A stretch of 7,346 nt of DNA, taken from positions 1 to 7,346 of the forward strand of contig JAITVU010000427.1 in assembly GCA_031285645.1 (NCBI GenBank). The letters are read 5' to 3'. Of the stretch, positions 1 through 6,133 are shown piece by piece. Within the stretch, counting starts at the first letter, position 1; each line of letters opens with the position of its first letter. The translations under genes were made by a program, and so were the position numbers. The DNA comes from Oscillospiraceae bacterium. GTDB taxonomy: Bacteria > Bacillota > Clostridia > Oscillospirales > Ruminococcaceae. Below the pieces are notes generated by a model that saw nothing but the letters and a program-made list of their open reading frames with translations, made no database searches and was not told the origin of the DNA.

Positions 1-15
1 CACAGCGGCGCTGTG
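1..15. repeat. Short perfect hairpin at window edge
   Basis: CACAGC, a GGC loop, then GCTGTG form a perfect 6-bp inverted repeat exactly at the window edge. It lies about 75 bp downstream of the diguanylate cyclase stop codon (that gene runs leftward), so it could be part of its terminator, but the flank that would carry the T-run is outside the window. The remaining bases up to 88 show no gene or clear signal. Confidence 0.3.
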
Positions 16-88
16 TTATACTCTAAAGTCCTGATAATATATGAATTGCCGGCTCTTCGCACCACTTGCGCCCAAATTTTCACCTGTC

Positions 89-1282
89 TTATTTTTTATG
101 CTTGCGCTTGAACCTATACATTCTCTCATCAGCCAGGCTCAAAATGGAACCAGCGGACAGCTTGTTGCCGGGTGTCACTTCCACAATTCCGTAACTGATG
201 CTGCATCTGTAACCTAAATTTTTCTTCCGGCAAGATTCTATAAAAACATCCCGCATCTCGCGCATGCGTGCCTGCACGTCGCCGGCTGTGGCGTCGGGAA
301 TCAACATCATGAACTCATCGCCGCCCAAACGGCAGACAATCGCGTTTTCCGAGTAGGCATTCAGGTAATTTGCCGCGTTTATCAGATATTTATCGCCTTC
401 GGAATGGCCGAAACTGTCGTTGACATATTTGAGATTGTCCAAATCGGCAAAACAAAGAACGAAGTGCCTTCCCTCATCCAGCCATTTATGAAACAACTGC
501 ATCCCCGAAAAACGGTTATGCAGTTTTGTCAGGTCGTCCTGATAAGCATGATGCTCAAGTTTCTTGACGCGTTCCCTGTCCGCGCTGACATCGTTAACAA
601 CAAAGGCCTTCGCTTCCATTCCCTGAAAATGCAGCGAATAAAAATCAACGGACAGATATCCTTTGTTTTCTCCCGAAGCGCGCGCTACCTCCAGATCGAA
701 TCTGCCGGGGACGCCCATATCCGTCTCGTCCGCCAGGCGCATCAACTCAAGGATCGTCGACTCATCCGCCTCCATGGCGGCTTTATTGCGATACAATATC
801 TCACCGGACGCCCGGCCAACCACAATAATCTGCTGTGGAATATTGAAAGTAATGTTTGTCAGCAGGCTGTTGCTGTGCTCAAGGGCCTTTGTTTTTTCAT
901 GGCTGATTTCAATTTCCCGTTCGAGCGCGCTTTGCCGGGCATCCAGCTGCATGGTCATGGTGTTGAACGCTTCCGAAAACTCGCCCATAAAATCGATGCG
1001 CTGCTTGTAATCCCCTTTCGCCACTTGCTGAGACTGCCATGTCATGTGCTTAAGGCTGGCATGCAAGGATTTAAGCGGCGCCGCCAGTTCATTGCCGGGC
1101 GGCGGTAACTCAACGTCCAACTGACCCCTTGAGAGAGCTTTCGCGAGTTCGCGCTGCTCTCCCAAGCGGTTTCCAAAATATATAAGCGCTTCACCAAGCT
1201 TTTTGAAATCTTCGTCCAAGTCATCCAAATTCAGTGTCGCCTGAGTTGGATTGTAAAGGATGTCCCTTAAATAATTAAACAT
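89..1282 (-). CDS. Soluble diguanylate cyclase (HAMP-like, PAS-like, GGDEF)
   Basis: Predicted cytoplasmic diguanylate cyclase making c-di-GMP from two GTP. Numbered from the ATG at 1282 (397 aa): N-terminal helical part about 1-45; HAMP-like segment about 49-125 (LSRGQLDVELP, KGDYKQRIDFMGEFSEAFN) followed by a coiled coil; PAS-like domain about 141-232; GGDEF domain about 245-397. The signature RLGGDEF is intact (GGDEF at 320-324), as are the upstream metal/GTP motif FADLDNLKYVND and FGHSEGD, so it should be catalytically active. The RxxD product-inhibition site expected five residues before GGDEF is absent (SENA there). No signal peptide or membrane helix is seen, which is odd for a HAMP protein but fits a known style of soluble clostridial GGDEF proteins. 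Start choice: ATG 1282 has GGCGGA four bases upstream; an in-frame GTG at 1312 would add 10 residues, but its purine tract GGGGAA abuts the codon. It lies downstream of the V4R gene on the same strand and may be cotranscribed. Function is confident, the exact start is not. Confidence 0.93.
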   Translation of the reverse strand: MFNYLRDILYNPTQATLNLDDLDEDFKKLGEALIYFGNRLGEQRELAKALSRGQLDVELPPPGNELAAPLKSLHASLKHMTWQSQQVAKGDYKQRIDFMGEFSEAFNTMTMQLDARQSALEREIEISHEKTKALEHSNSLLTNITFNIPQQIIVVGRASGEILYRNKAAMEADESTILELMRLADETDMGVPGRFDLEVARASGENKGYLSVDFYSLHFQGMEAKAFVVNDVSADRERVKKLEHHAYQDDLTKLHNRFSGMQLFHKWLDEGRHFVLCFADLDNLKYVNDSFGHSEGDKYLINAANYLNAYSENAIVCRLGGDEFMMLIPDATAGDVQARMREMRDVFIESCRKKNLGYRCSISYGIVEVTPGNKLSAGSILSLADERMYRFKRKHKK

Positions 1283-1379
1283 TAAATCCGCCGTTTGACT
1301 CAAAAAACACACTTCCCCGGCCTGACGGCCTGTTTACATATAATGGATATCCCTCAGCAGACGTCATACCGGCGCACAG

Positions 1380-1423
1380 GCATCCATTATTATGGTGCCC
1401 TTTCGGTTCATAATAATGGATGC
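1380..1423. repeat. 15-bp perfect inverted repeat between V4R and GGDEF genes
   Basis: GCATCCATTATTATG (1380-1394) and CATAATAATGGATGC (1409-1423, with G1380 pairing C1423) are perfect reverse complements around a 14-base spacer. A third partial copy, ATAATGGAT, lies at 1340-1348 in the orientation of the right arm. The stem is AT-rich and no T-run follows on either strand, so it is not a classical terminator. It may be a regulator-binding operator, an mRNA processing or stabilising hairpin that sets the V4R:GGDEF ratio, or an intergenic repeat family. The sequence alone does not decide. Confidence 0.6.
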
Positions 1424-1458
1424 GCATTTATATGTTATACCAAAAAGTCCGCCGCGAG

Positions 1459-2007
1459 TTATGCCTGTCCGGCCTCCGCCGTAACACCTCTGAAGCGGCA
1501 CACACGGTCGCCGCTGGCCCAGCAGTCTATTTCACGCACATCGTATTTCTGGCCCGTATATGATTCCAGTATTCCTGAAATAAAGCCTTCGTCATATGTG
1601 CAGACGTTTTCATTTGTAATCGGCAATCCGCTGCAGTCCAGATCCTGTCCGACCGTCAGGATGATTTCTCCCGTCTGCGGGTCATATTTTTCCATGCGCA
1701 AAACCCCGATCTTCAGTTCCTTAAGCTTTTCGCGCAGCTGAGACAAAAACGTTTCAAAGTCGGCGTCCAAATCAAGGACATTCTTCGCCAGTTCACTGCC
1801 GGCAAGATAACCCGCCTTAATAAAATATGTATTGGCTTTTTCAGTCCCGAACTCACGGCTCAGAACATCCAGCATTGTATACTGCATCAGGCGGTAAACA
1901 AGAACGGGCATTTCCTCGCCCAGATCGCCGCGGCCATCTTTGATGTCGCCCAGGTTTTCCCATTTAAAAACACTGTGTGTATCATTGGACATAAAAACAT
2001 TATCCAT
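1459..2007 (-). CDS. Stand-alone V4R (4-vinyl reductase) domain sensor protein
   Basis: 182-aa soluble protein. An N-terminal helical region (about 30-105) leads into a V4R domain in the C-terminal half (about 105-175). The family hallmarks are visible: DCSG near 124-127, VCTYDEGFISGILE at 135-148, and REIDCWASGDRVCRF at 158-172, with four cysteines (125, 136, 162, 170). V4R domains are regarded as small-molecule-binding modules, and the conserved cysteines and acidic residues suggest metal or ligand binding. There is no catalytic or DNA-binding domain, so it probably acts by contacting a partner. The partner is likely the diguanylate cyclase encoded next on the same strand. ATG 2007 is preceded by CAGGTG about eight bases upstream; the next Met (residue 6) has no SD. 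A good extended -10 promoter lies just upstream. The ligand is unknown. Confidence 0.88.
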   Translation of the reverse strand: MDNVFMSNDTHSVFKWENLGDIKDGRGDLGEEMPVLVYRLMQYTMLDVLSREFGTEKANTYFIKAGYLAGSELAKNVLDLDADFETFLSQLREKLKELKIGVLRMEKYDPQTGEIILTVGQDLDCSGLPITNENVCTYDEGFISGILESYTGQKYDVREIDCWASGDRVCRFRGVTAEAGQA

Positions 2008-2042
2008 TTTTTTACACCTGCCAATCTTTTAACTGTATACTA

Positions 2043-2071
2043 AATATAGCACAATGATGGGGAAAAATCAA
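2043..2071 (-). promoter_or_regulatory. Sigma-70-type extended -10 promoter for the V4R (and GGDEF) genes
   Basis: On the minus strand TTGATT (2071-2066) and TATATT (2048-2043) are separated by exactly 17 bp. A TG dinucleotide one base before the -10 makes it an extended -10 element. Transcription would start near 2036, about 30 bases upstream of the V4R ATG. This is read from the sequence only. Confidence 0.55.
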
Positions 2072-2106
2072 TAAAAGAAGACAAGCGGGGGTTTTTAAGA
2101 AAAATC

Positions 2107-2135
2107 TTGTTTTTATCATGTTTTTGGGCTAGAAT
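2107..2135 (+). promoter_or_regulatory. Sigma-70-type promoter for the FIST-kinase genes
   Basis: TTGTTT (2107-2112) and TAGAAT (2130-2135) are separated by 17 bp. The -35 boxes of this promoter and of the leftward V4R promoter are only 35 bp apart (2072-2106), so one factor bound between them could affect both operons. If used, transcription starts near 2142 and leaves a leader of about 235 nt before the FIST start codon. Confidence 0.4.
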
Positions 2136-2141
2136 GATTAT

Positions 2142-2376
2142 AAACAGAAAAAGCAACGAATCACTGCAATCCTGCAGGTATTGGCCTATACCTGCTGTAG
2201 ACGGCATATCCACGCGAAGCGTGGCAGCGGGCTTTGGTTACTGTGGTTTAAAACCTGTATGACTGTCTATACAGTGCGCAACTCTGATTTCAACAACGTT
2301 TTTATTATCCGCGCACTGAAATATCACAGCACATTATTCCCTGTGCGCGGTGAAAAGTGAAAGGAGTCGCTACTTT
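2142..2376 (+). promoter_or_regulatory. Structured 5' leader of the FIST-kinase genes
   Basis: No gene fits here, but the stretch is rich in perfect inverted repeats: GCAGGTAT/ATACCTGC (2174-2181 with 2188-2195); CCACGC-GAA-GCGTGG (2210-2224), containing the GCGAAGC mini-hairpin; GGTTT-A-AAACC (2245-2255); ACTGT-CTAT-ACAGT (2262-2275); CAGTGCGC (2272-2279) with GCGCACTG (2311-2318); and CCGCGCAC (2309-2316) with GTGCGCGG (2343-2350). The last two pairings compete for bases 2311-2316, as in an RNA switch. It matches no riboswitch class that I recognise. The SD AAGGAG (2361-2366) follows the last stem by about ten bases. Confidence 0.4.
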
Positions 2377-3531
2377 ATGAAAATGTTGACGGCGACGACA
2401 GAGGAAATTGACGATACCACACGTGCCGTTGAAGATATTCTGTCCCAACTCGACCTTGAGTCGAATCTGCTCGCCCATTCGGTGGGCATCATGACGTGTT
2501 ACAATGAATTTATAGAAAGCGGCGTTGTCAAAGCCGTCTGTGAGGCGCTGCCCTTTGATGTTGTGGGCTGCACGACGCTCGGTAACGGCTCGGGCGGGCA
2601 ATCCGGCTTGCTGATGCTTTGCCTCACCGTCCTGACGGCGGACGATGTTTTTTTCTCAACCGCCATGTCTTCTTCGATGGCGGTTGAACTCAACGGGCCT
2701 GTCACGGACGCTTTCAGGCGCGCGCAGGCGGGACTCAACGAAAAGCCCGCGCTTATCATACCCTTTGCGCCGCTGATCCTTCAGGTGGGCGGCGAACTGA
2801 TATTCAACGAGCTGAACGCGCTTTCCGACGGTGTTCCGCTCTTCGGCACCATCGCCTGCGATCACACGGAGGGGGTCGGGCAATCGTATACCATACATAA
2901 CGGTGTCTGCACTAAAGACTGTTTGTCCCTGCTCCTGATTTCGGGCAATATTCACCCCCGTTTTTTTGTGGCGTCGATTTCAGAAAATAAGATTCAGAAG
3001 CAAAAAGCCATTATCACCGACTCGACCGGCAATCTTGTCCGCAAGGTCAACGATATGACTTTTATAAAATACATGGCGACGCTCGGGATCAGCCGAGGCG
3101 ACGGGATCGAGGGGATGAACGCCGTGCCGATCGTTGTCGATTACAACGACGATACAACGCCTGTAACAAGGGCCATTTACATGCTGACGCCCGAGGGCTA
3201 CGCCATTTGCGGCGGTGCTATGCCCGAAGGCGCGACGCTCGCCATCGGTTCGCTTGATTATGACAATGTGCTCGAAACAGTTAAAGCCATTCTTAAATCG
3301 GCGCTGGCGCATAAGCCCATTAACGGCCTTCTCATGTTCCCTTGCTTGTCGCGCTATCTTGTGTTGGGGCTGGACGCGCTGGATGAGCTGGATGCAATAT
3401 CTGACTGTATTGGTGAAAACATTCCGTATCAGGCCGCATATTCCGGTGGCGAAATATGCCCTGTATACGACAACAAAGGGCATGTGTTCAATCGTTTCCA
3501 CAACTTTACATGCCCGGTCTGCATCTTTTAG
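2377..3531 (+). CDS. FIST domain sensory protein
   Basis: 384-aa cytoplasmic protein made only of the FIST sensory module. The FIST N part (about 30-220) carries PFDVVGCTTLGN at 59-70 and PLFGTIACDHTEG at 154-166; the FIST C part (about 225-384) ends with YSGGEICPV (355-363) and NRFHNFTCPVC (372-382). FIST proteins sense small ligands, and one branch (NosP) is reported to bind heme and nitric oxide and control a neighbouring hybrid kinase. The histidines at 34, 163, 174, 193, 312, 369 and 375 are candidate ligands, but I cannot assign one. There is no output domain, signal peptide or membrane helix. ATG 2377 is chosen because AAGGAG lies ten bases upstream; the in-frame GTG at 2350 would overlap that SD and has none itself. 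The kinase gene starts 108 bp downstream on the same strand, so the two are probably cotranscribed. The tail has a CxxC (379, 382) two residues from the end. Confidence 0.9.
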   Translation: MKMLTATTEEIDDTTRAVEDILSQLDLESNLLAHSVGIMTCYNEFIESGVVKAVCEALPFDVVGCTTLGNGSGGQSGLLMLCLTVLTADDVFFSTAMSSSMAVELNGPVTDAFRRAQAGLNEKPALIIPFAPLILQVGGELIFNELNALSDGVPLFGTIACDHTEGVGQSYTIHNGVCTKDCLSLLLISGNIHPRFFVASISENKIQKQKAIITDSTGNLVRKVNDMTFIKYMATLGISRGDGIEGMNAVPIVVDYNDDTTPVTRAIYMLTPEGYAICGGAMPEGATLAIGSLDYDNVLETVKAILKSALAHKPINGLLMFPCLSRYLVLGLDALDELDAISDCIGENIPYQAAYSGGEICPVYDNKGHVFNRFHNFTCPVCIF

Positions 3532-3570
3532 CGCTCTATTCAGCTCAGTTTTTTATTCTATATGAGGCTG

Positions 3571-3610
3571 TTGTAATACAACCGAACGGCCCTGTTTGGC
3601 CGGTGTTTTG
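3571..3610 (+). other. Inverted repeats in the FIST-kinase gap, possible weak attenuator
   Basis: TTGTA-A-TACAA (3571-3581) is a perfect small palindrome. It is followed by CGGCC (3587-3591), six bases, GGCCG (3598-3602), then GTGTTTT. The second could act as a weak attenuator reducing kinase expression relative to FIST, but the stem is only 5 bp and the T-run is short. Confidence 0.2.
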
Positions 3611-3621
3611 GAAGGAGGGGT

Positions 3622-3650
3622 GGTTTATCCCGCGGCAATGTGGATAAACC
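3622..3650 (+). promoter_or_regulatory. Hairpin between the SD and start of the hybrid kinase
   Basis: GGTTTATCC (3622-3630) and GGATAAACC (3642-3650) form a perfect 9-bp inverted repeat around 11 bases. It begins three bases after a strong SD (AAGGAGGGG, 3612-3620). The candidate GTG start at 3640 lies in the loop/stem junction, and a second in-frame start, ATG 3661, lies ten bases past the stem. Folding would hide the GTG and shorten the SD-to-ATG gap from about 40 to about 13 bases, so it may select the start or control translation. It could alternatively be a DNA operator. Confidence 0.5.
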
Positions 3651-5757
3651 GTGGATACATATGCCTGAACAAGAGGTTCAAACTGCGGCGCTCCAGTTGG
3701 AGATTAAAAGGCTCAATCGCCAGCTTGACAGACTCAAGGGCGTCATGACGCGCTATCAGTCCACCGAAGCGGCAAAATCCAACATTCAGGCGGTCATGTC
3801 GGCCGAACAGCAGAAAACCGATAAGTTCATGAATCTGCTTTTGGAAAACAGTCCTGATATTATCCTGCTCTGCGATGAAAACGGGCGCCTTGTTTACTGC
3901 ACAAACGCGTTTTTAAAGCGCGCGCATATCAAAAGTTTCGGTCTCATCAATGGGCGCCATTATTACGATGTTTTTGACAGCTGGCTGTCGGACAAGCAGC
4001 TGAGCAACGTAAAAACGCTTTTCCAAAACACATTTTCAAACAGGAGCCGCGCCGTCATCAGCACCGTTCTTGATATCGGGTCCAACGGTGATCCGCGCCA
4101 CTACACCATCGACTTAATCCCGATGTGCGACGATTTTGGCAATCCCGAAGGCATGATGGCGCACTTCCATGACTTAACCGAAGTGCTGGCGGCCAAGGAA
4201 CAGGCCGAACAGGCCAATCGCGCCAAGTCTGATTTTCTCGCCAATATGTCGCACGAAATGCGCACGCCGATGAACGCCGTTATTGGCATGACAAGCATTG
4301 CGAAGAGCACGGCGGATGTAGAGCGGAAGGATTATTGCCTCAACAAGATCGAGGATGCGTCCACGCATTTGCTTGGCGTCATCAACGATATTTTGGACAT
4401 GTCCAAAATTGAGGCGAACAAATTCGAACTGTCAAGCGCCGAATTCGATCTTGAAAAGATGCTGATTACCGTTACAAATGTGCTCACTTTTCGCGCGGAT
4501 GAGAAAAAACAGGATCTCATTGTCAGGATTGACCCGGATTTGCCGCGATATATCATCTCGGACGAGCAACGCATATCCCAGGTGATCACGAACCTGCTCT
4601 CCAACGCCATCAAATTCACGCCGGAAAACGGCTCCGTCTCCCTGTCGGTCAGTAAAACGGATGACGACGATGATTTTTGCGCATTGCGCATTGACGTCAC
4701 CGACAACGGGATCGGCATTTCGCCGGAAAACCAGAAAAAGCTCTTTCGTTCATTCGCCCAGGCTGATGGGAGCATTTCCCGCCGCTTTGGCGGTACCGGG
4801 CTGGGGCTGGCTATTTCAAAGCGCATTGTCGAGATGATGGGCGGATCAATATGGGTGGAATCCGAAGTCGGCGTTGGCTCGACCTTCTCCTTTACGCTCA
4901 AAGTGAGGAAAGGCGGGCGCCGGAGTGACAACGCGCTGCGCGGCGGCGTCGGTAAACACAACCTGCGTATTCTGGCTGTTGACGACAGCGCCGACGTCAG
5001 GGACTATTTTACTGAAATGTCCCGCAGCGCGGGCTTTCAATGTGATGTGGCGTCGAGCGGTTTCGAAGCCGCGGACCTGCTTGATAACAATGACGCGCCG
5101 GTTTACAATATAGTTTTTGTCGACTATAAAATGCCGGATATGGACGGTATTGAACTGACACACCTGATCAAACGCCGGTATCCGGGTCTTTCCGTGGTTA
5201 TTATGGCAGCCGCGGCCGAGTGGGGCGATATTGAAGATGAAGCCAAAAAAGCCGGGGTTGACCGCTTTATCCCCAAACCCCTGTTCAGCTCTGTTATTAT
5301 GGACTGTATGAATACCTGCCTCGTTGCCGGACACGCTGAGCCATCCTCCCCGGTTTCTGAGAACGGCGGCGCTTTTTTCTCCGGCAAACGCATACTCCTT
5401 GTTGAGGACATAGAAATAAACCGCGAAATCGTCATCACGCTTCTCGAATACACCGGCGTCGGCATCGACTGCGCCGAAAACGGCGTTCAGGCCGTTGAGA
5501 AGTTTTCAGCGGCGCCCGACGCGTATGACGCCATTCTAATGGACATCCACATGCCTGAAATGGATGGTTATGAGGCAACCGAAACGATTCGCCGCATCGG
5601 CACATCCAAGGCCCAAAACATCCCTATAATTGCCATGACGGCCAATGTGTTCCGGGAAGATATTGAAAAATGCCTGGCTGTCGGCATGAACAGCCATGTC
5701 GGTAAACCTCTGGACATAGAGGAAGTCGTACTCAAATTGCGCCAATACATCTTTTAA
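3640..5757 (+). CDS. Soluble hybrid sensor histidine kinase (PAS-HisKA-HATPase-REC-REC)
   Basis: 705 aa from GTG 3640 (698 from ATG 3661). Order: coiled coil about 10-60; PAS about 62-180 ([21 protein letters not shown]); HisKA with phosphoacceptor His205 in [14 protein letters not shown]; HATPase with N-box N318/N322, DNGIGI at 355-360 and GGTGLGL at 384-390; REC1 about 441-555 with D448/D449, phosphoacceptor D495 and K546; REC2 about 582-705 with E589/D590, D635, T667 and K689. REC1 has Ala524 where the conserved Ser/Thr switch residue belongs; REC2 looks fully intact. There is no membrane helix, Hpt domain or DNA-binding output, so phosphoryl groups must leave through an unlinked Hpt protein or regulator. 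Probably cotranscribed with the FIST gene, whose product may modulate it as NosP does NahK. The start is uncertain: the SD at 3613-3618 is 21 bases from the GTG, with a hairpin between. Confidence 0.93.
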   Translation: MDKPWIHMPEQEVQTAALQLEIKRLNRQLDRLKGVMTRYQSTEAAKSNIQAVMSAEQQKTDKFMNLLLENSPDIILLCDENGRLVYCTNAFLKRAHIKSFGLINGRHYYDVFDSWLSDKQLSNVKTLFQNTFSNRSRAVISTVLDIGSNGDPRHYTIDLIPMCDDFGNPEGMMAHFHDLTEVLAAKEQAEQANRAKSDFLANMSHEMRTPMNAVIGMTSIAKSTADVERKDYCLNKIEDASTHLLGVINDILDMSKIEANKFELSSAEFDLEKMLITVTNVLTFRADEKKQDLIVRIDPDLPRYIISDEQRISQVITNLLSNAIKFTPENGSVSLSVSKTDDDDDFCALRIDVTDNGIGISPENQKKLFRSFAQADGSISRRFGGTGLGLAISKRIVEMMGGSIWVESEVGVGSTFSFTLKVRKGGRRSDNALRGGVGKHNLRILAVDDSADVRDYFTEMSRSAGFQCDVASSGFEAADLLDNNDAPVYNIVFVDYKMPDMDGIELTHLIKRRYPGLSVVIMAAAAEWGDIEDEAKKAGVDRFIPKPLFSSVIMDCMNTCLVAGHAEPSSPVSENGGAFFSGKRILLVEDIEINREIVITLLEYTGVGIDCAENGVQAVEKFSAAPDAYDAILMDIHMPEMDGYEATETIRRIGTSKAQNIPIIAMTANVFREDIEKCLAVGMNSHVGKPLDIEEVVLKLRQYIF

Positions 5758-5871
5758 GAACCCGTAAATACGCCGGGAATTTTAGCCGCTCTTCTGTCTC
5801 ACATGTCAGCCGATTACTATGAAGCTTATGATCCCGCGCAATCTATAGGCTAAAGGAGTGGGGAGCGCTCG

Positions 5872-6003
5872 ATGACGCGTTTTCGCTGTCGGAAATGTAA
5901 ACCGGCATCAAAAACGCGGTTCTTGAAGAAGACCGGTACTGTTTTTTCCCTCGGTATCCATCGGTACCTATCCCCGCTTATGGTGTTTAGTATTACGGCG
6001 TGA
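5872..6003 (+). CDS. Possible 43-aa small protein
   Basis: ATG at 5872 opens a 43-codon frame ending in TGA at 6003, with a good SD (GGGGAG, six bases upstream). The product starts MTRFRCRKCK, is basic in its first half and more hydrophobic towards the end, with only two cysteines (CxxC at 6-9). I do not recognise it. A compound hairpin (5876-5918) covers its first codons, and another frame over the same bases also looks protein-like, so it may equally be chance within a relic. Confidence 0.2.
   Translation: MTRFRCRKCKPASKTRFLKKTGTVFSLGIHRYLSPLMVFSITA
5876..5918 (+). repeat. Compound hairpin 3' of the kinase gene
   Basis: CGCGTTTT (5876-5883) pairs with AAAACGCG (5911-5918). Inside, after a 3x3 internal loop, TGTCGG (5887-5892) pairs with CCGGCA (5902-5907) with one G-U pair, leaving a nine-base loop. 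No T-run follows, so it is not an intrinsic terminator. It may be an mRNA 3'-end structure or a fold of an unannotated RNA. Confidence 0.35.
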
Positions 6004-6083
6004 TTTAAGTGCTTTGATTTCAAACTTTAGAACGTAATCATTTAAAATTGTTTGATCAGATAACTTGTTTTTTGATAGCGCAT

Positions 6084-6118
6084 AAAAAGAAGAGCGGCTA
6101 TGCCGCTCTTCTTTTTTT
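6084..6118. terminator. Bidirectional intrinsic terminator
   Basis: A 15-bp perfect stem, AAAAAGAAGAGCGGC (6084-6098) with GCCGCTCTTCTTTTT (6102-6116), closes a TAT loop. A T-run follows on the plus strand (6112-6118), and the A-run gives a shorter T-run on the minus strand. It lies 16 bp past the transketolase stop, so it terminates that leftward operon, and it can also stop the rightward FIST-kinase transcript arriving 330 bp after its last stop codon. Confidence 0.9.
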
Positions 6119-6133
6119 ATTTCTCATAAATGC

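Larger units (their letters stand above)
5758..6083. other. Non-coding stretch downstream of the kinase, with relic-like frames
   Basis: 326 bp with no convincing gene. Contents seen: GCCGCTCTTCT at 5785-5795, an exact copy of the right arm of the terminator at 6102-6112; a short Met-initiated frame from 5803 to 5853 in the same phase as the kinase (16 codons) without SD; a small ORF with SD at 5872-6003; a compound hairpin at 5876-5918; and three CGGTA copies at 5934, 5952 and 5962. The final part (6004-6083) is AT-rich with no recognised signal. Protein-like frames broken by stops suggest that part of this is a decayed gene. Confidence 0.35.

Noticed and set aside
404..1108. 234-codon open frame on the plus strand
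   Set aside because: It lies wholly antisense to the GGDEF gene, its translation has no recognisable domain, and there is no SD. It is a shadow of the real frame.
1380..1423. Inverted repeat as an intrinsic terminator of the V4R gene
   Set aside because: The stem is AT-rich and no T-run follows on the minus strand.
2350..2376. GTG start at 2350 for the FIST protein
   Set aside because: It would place the strong AAGGAG SD inside the gene and has no SD of its own. ATG 2377 is better placed.
2142..2376. Known c-di-GMP, ThDP or other standard riboswitch
   Set aside because: I could not find the conserved core sequences of any class I know, so it is kept only as an unclassified structured leader.
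2980..3501. 173-codon open frame on the minus strand
   Set aside because: It is antisense to the FIST C domain, with basic low-quality composition and no family motif.
3638..3640. ATG at 3638 as a start
   Set aside because: It is out of frame with the kinase and leads into a frame without protein-like features.
4332..4961. 209-codon open frame on the minus strand
   Set aside because: It is antisense to the kinase HisKA/HATPase region, Ser-rich shadow translation without a domain.
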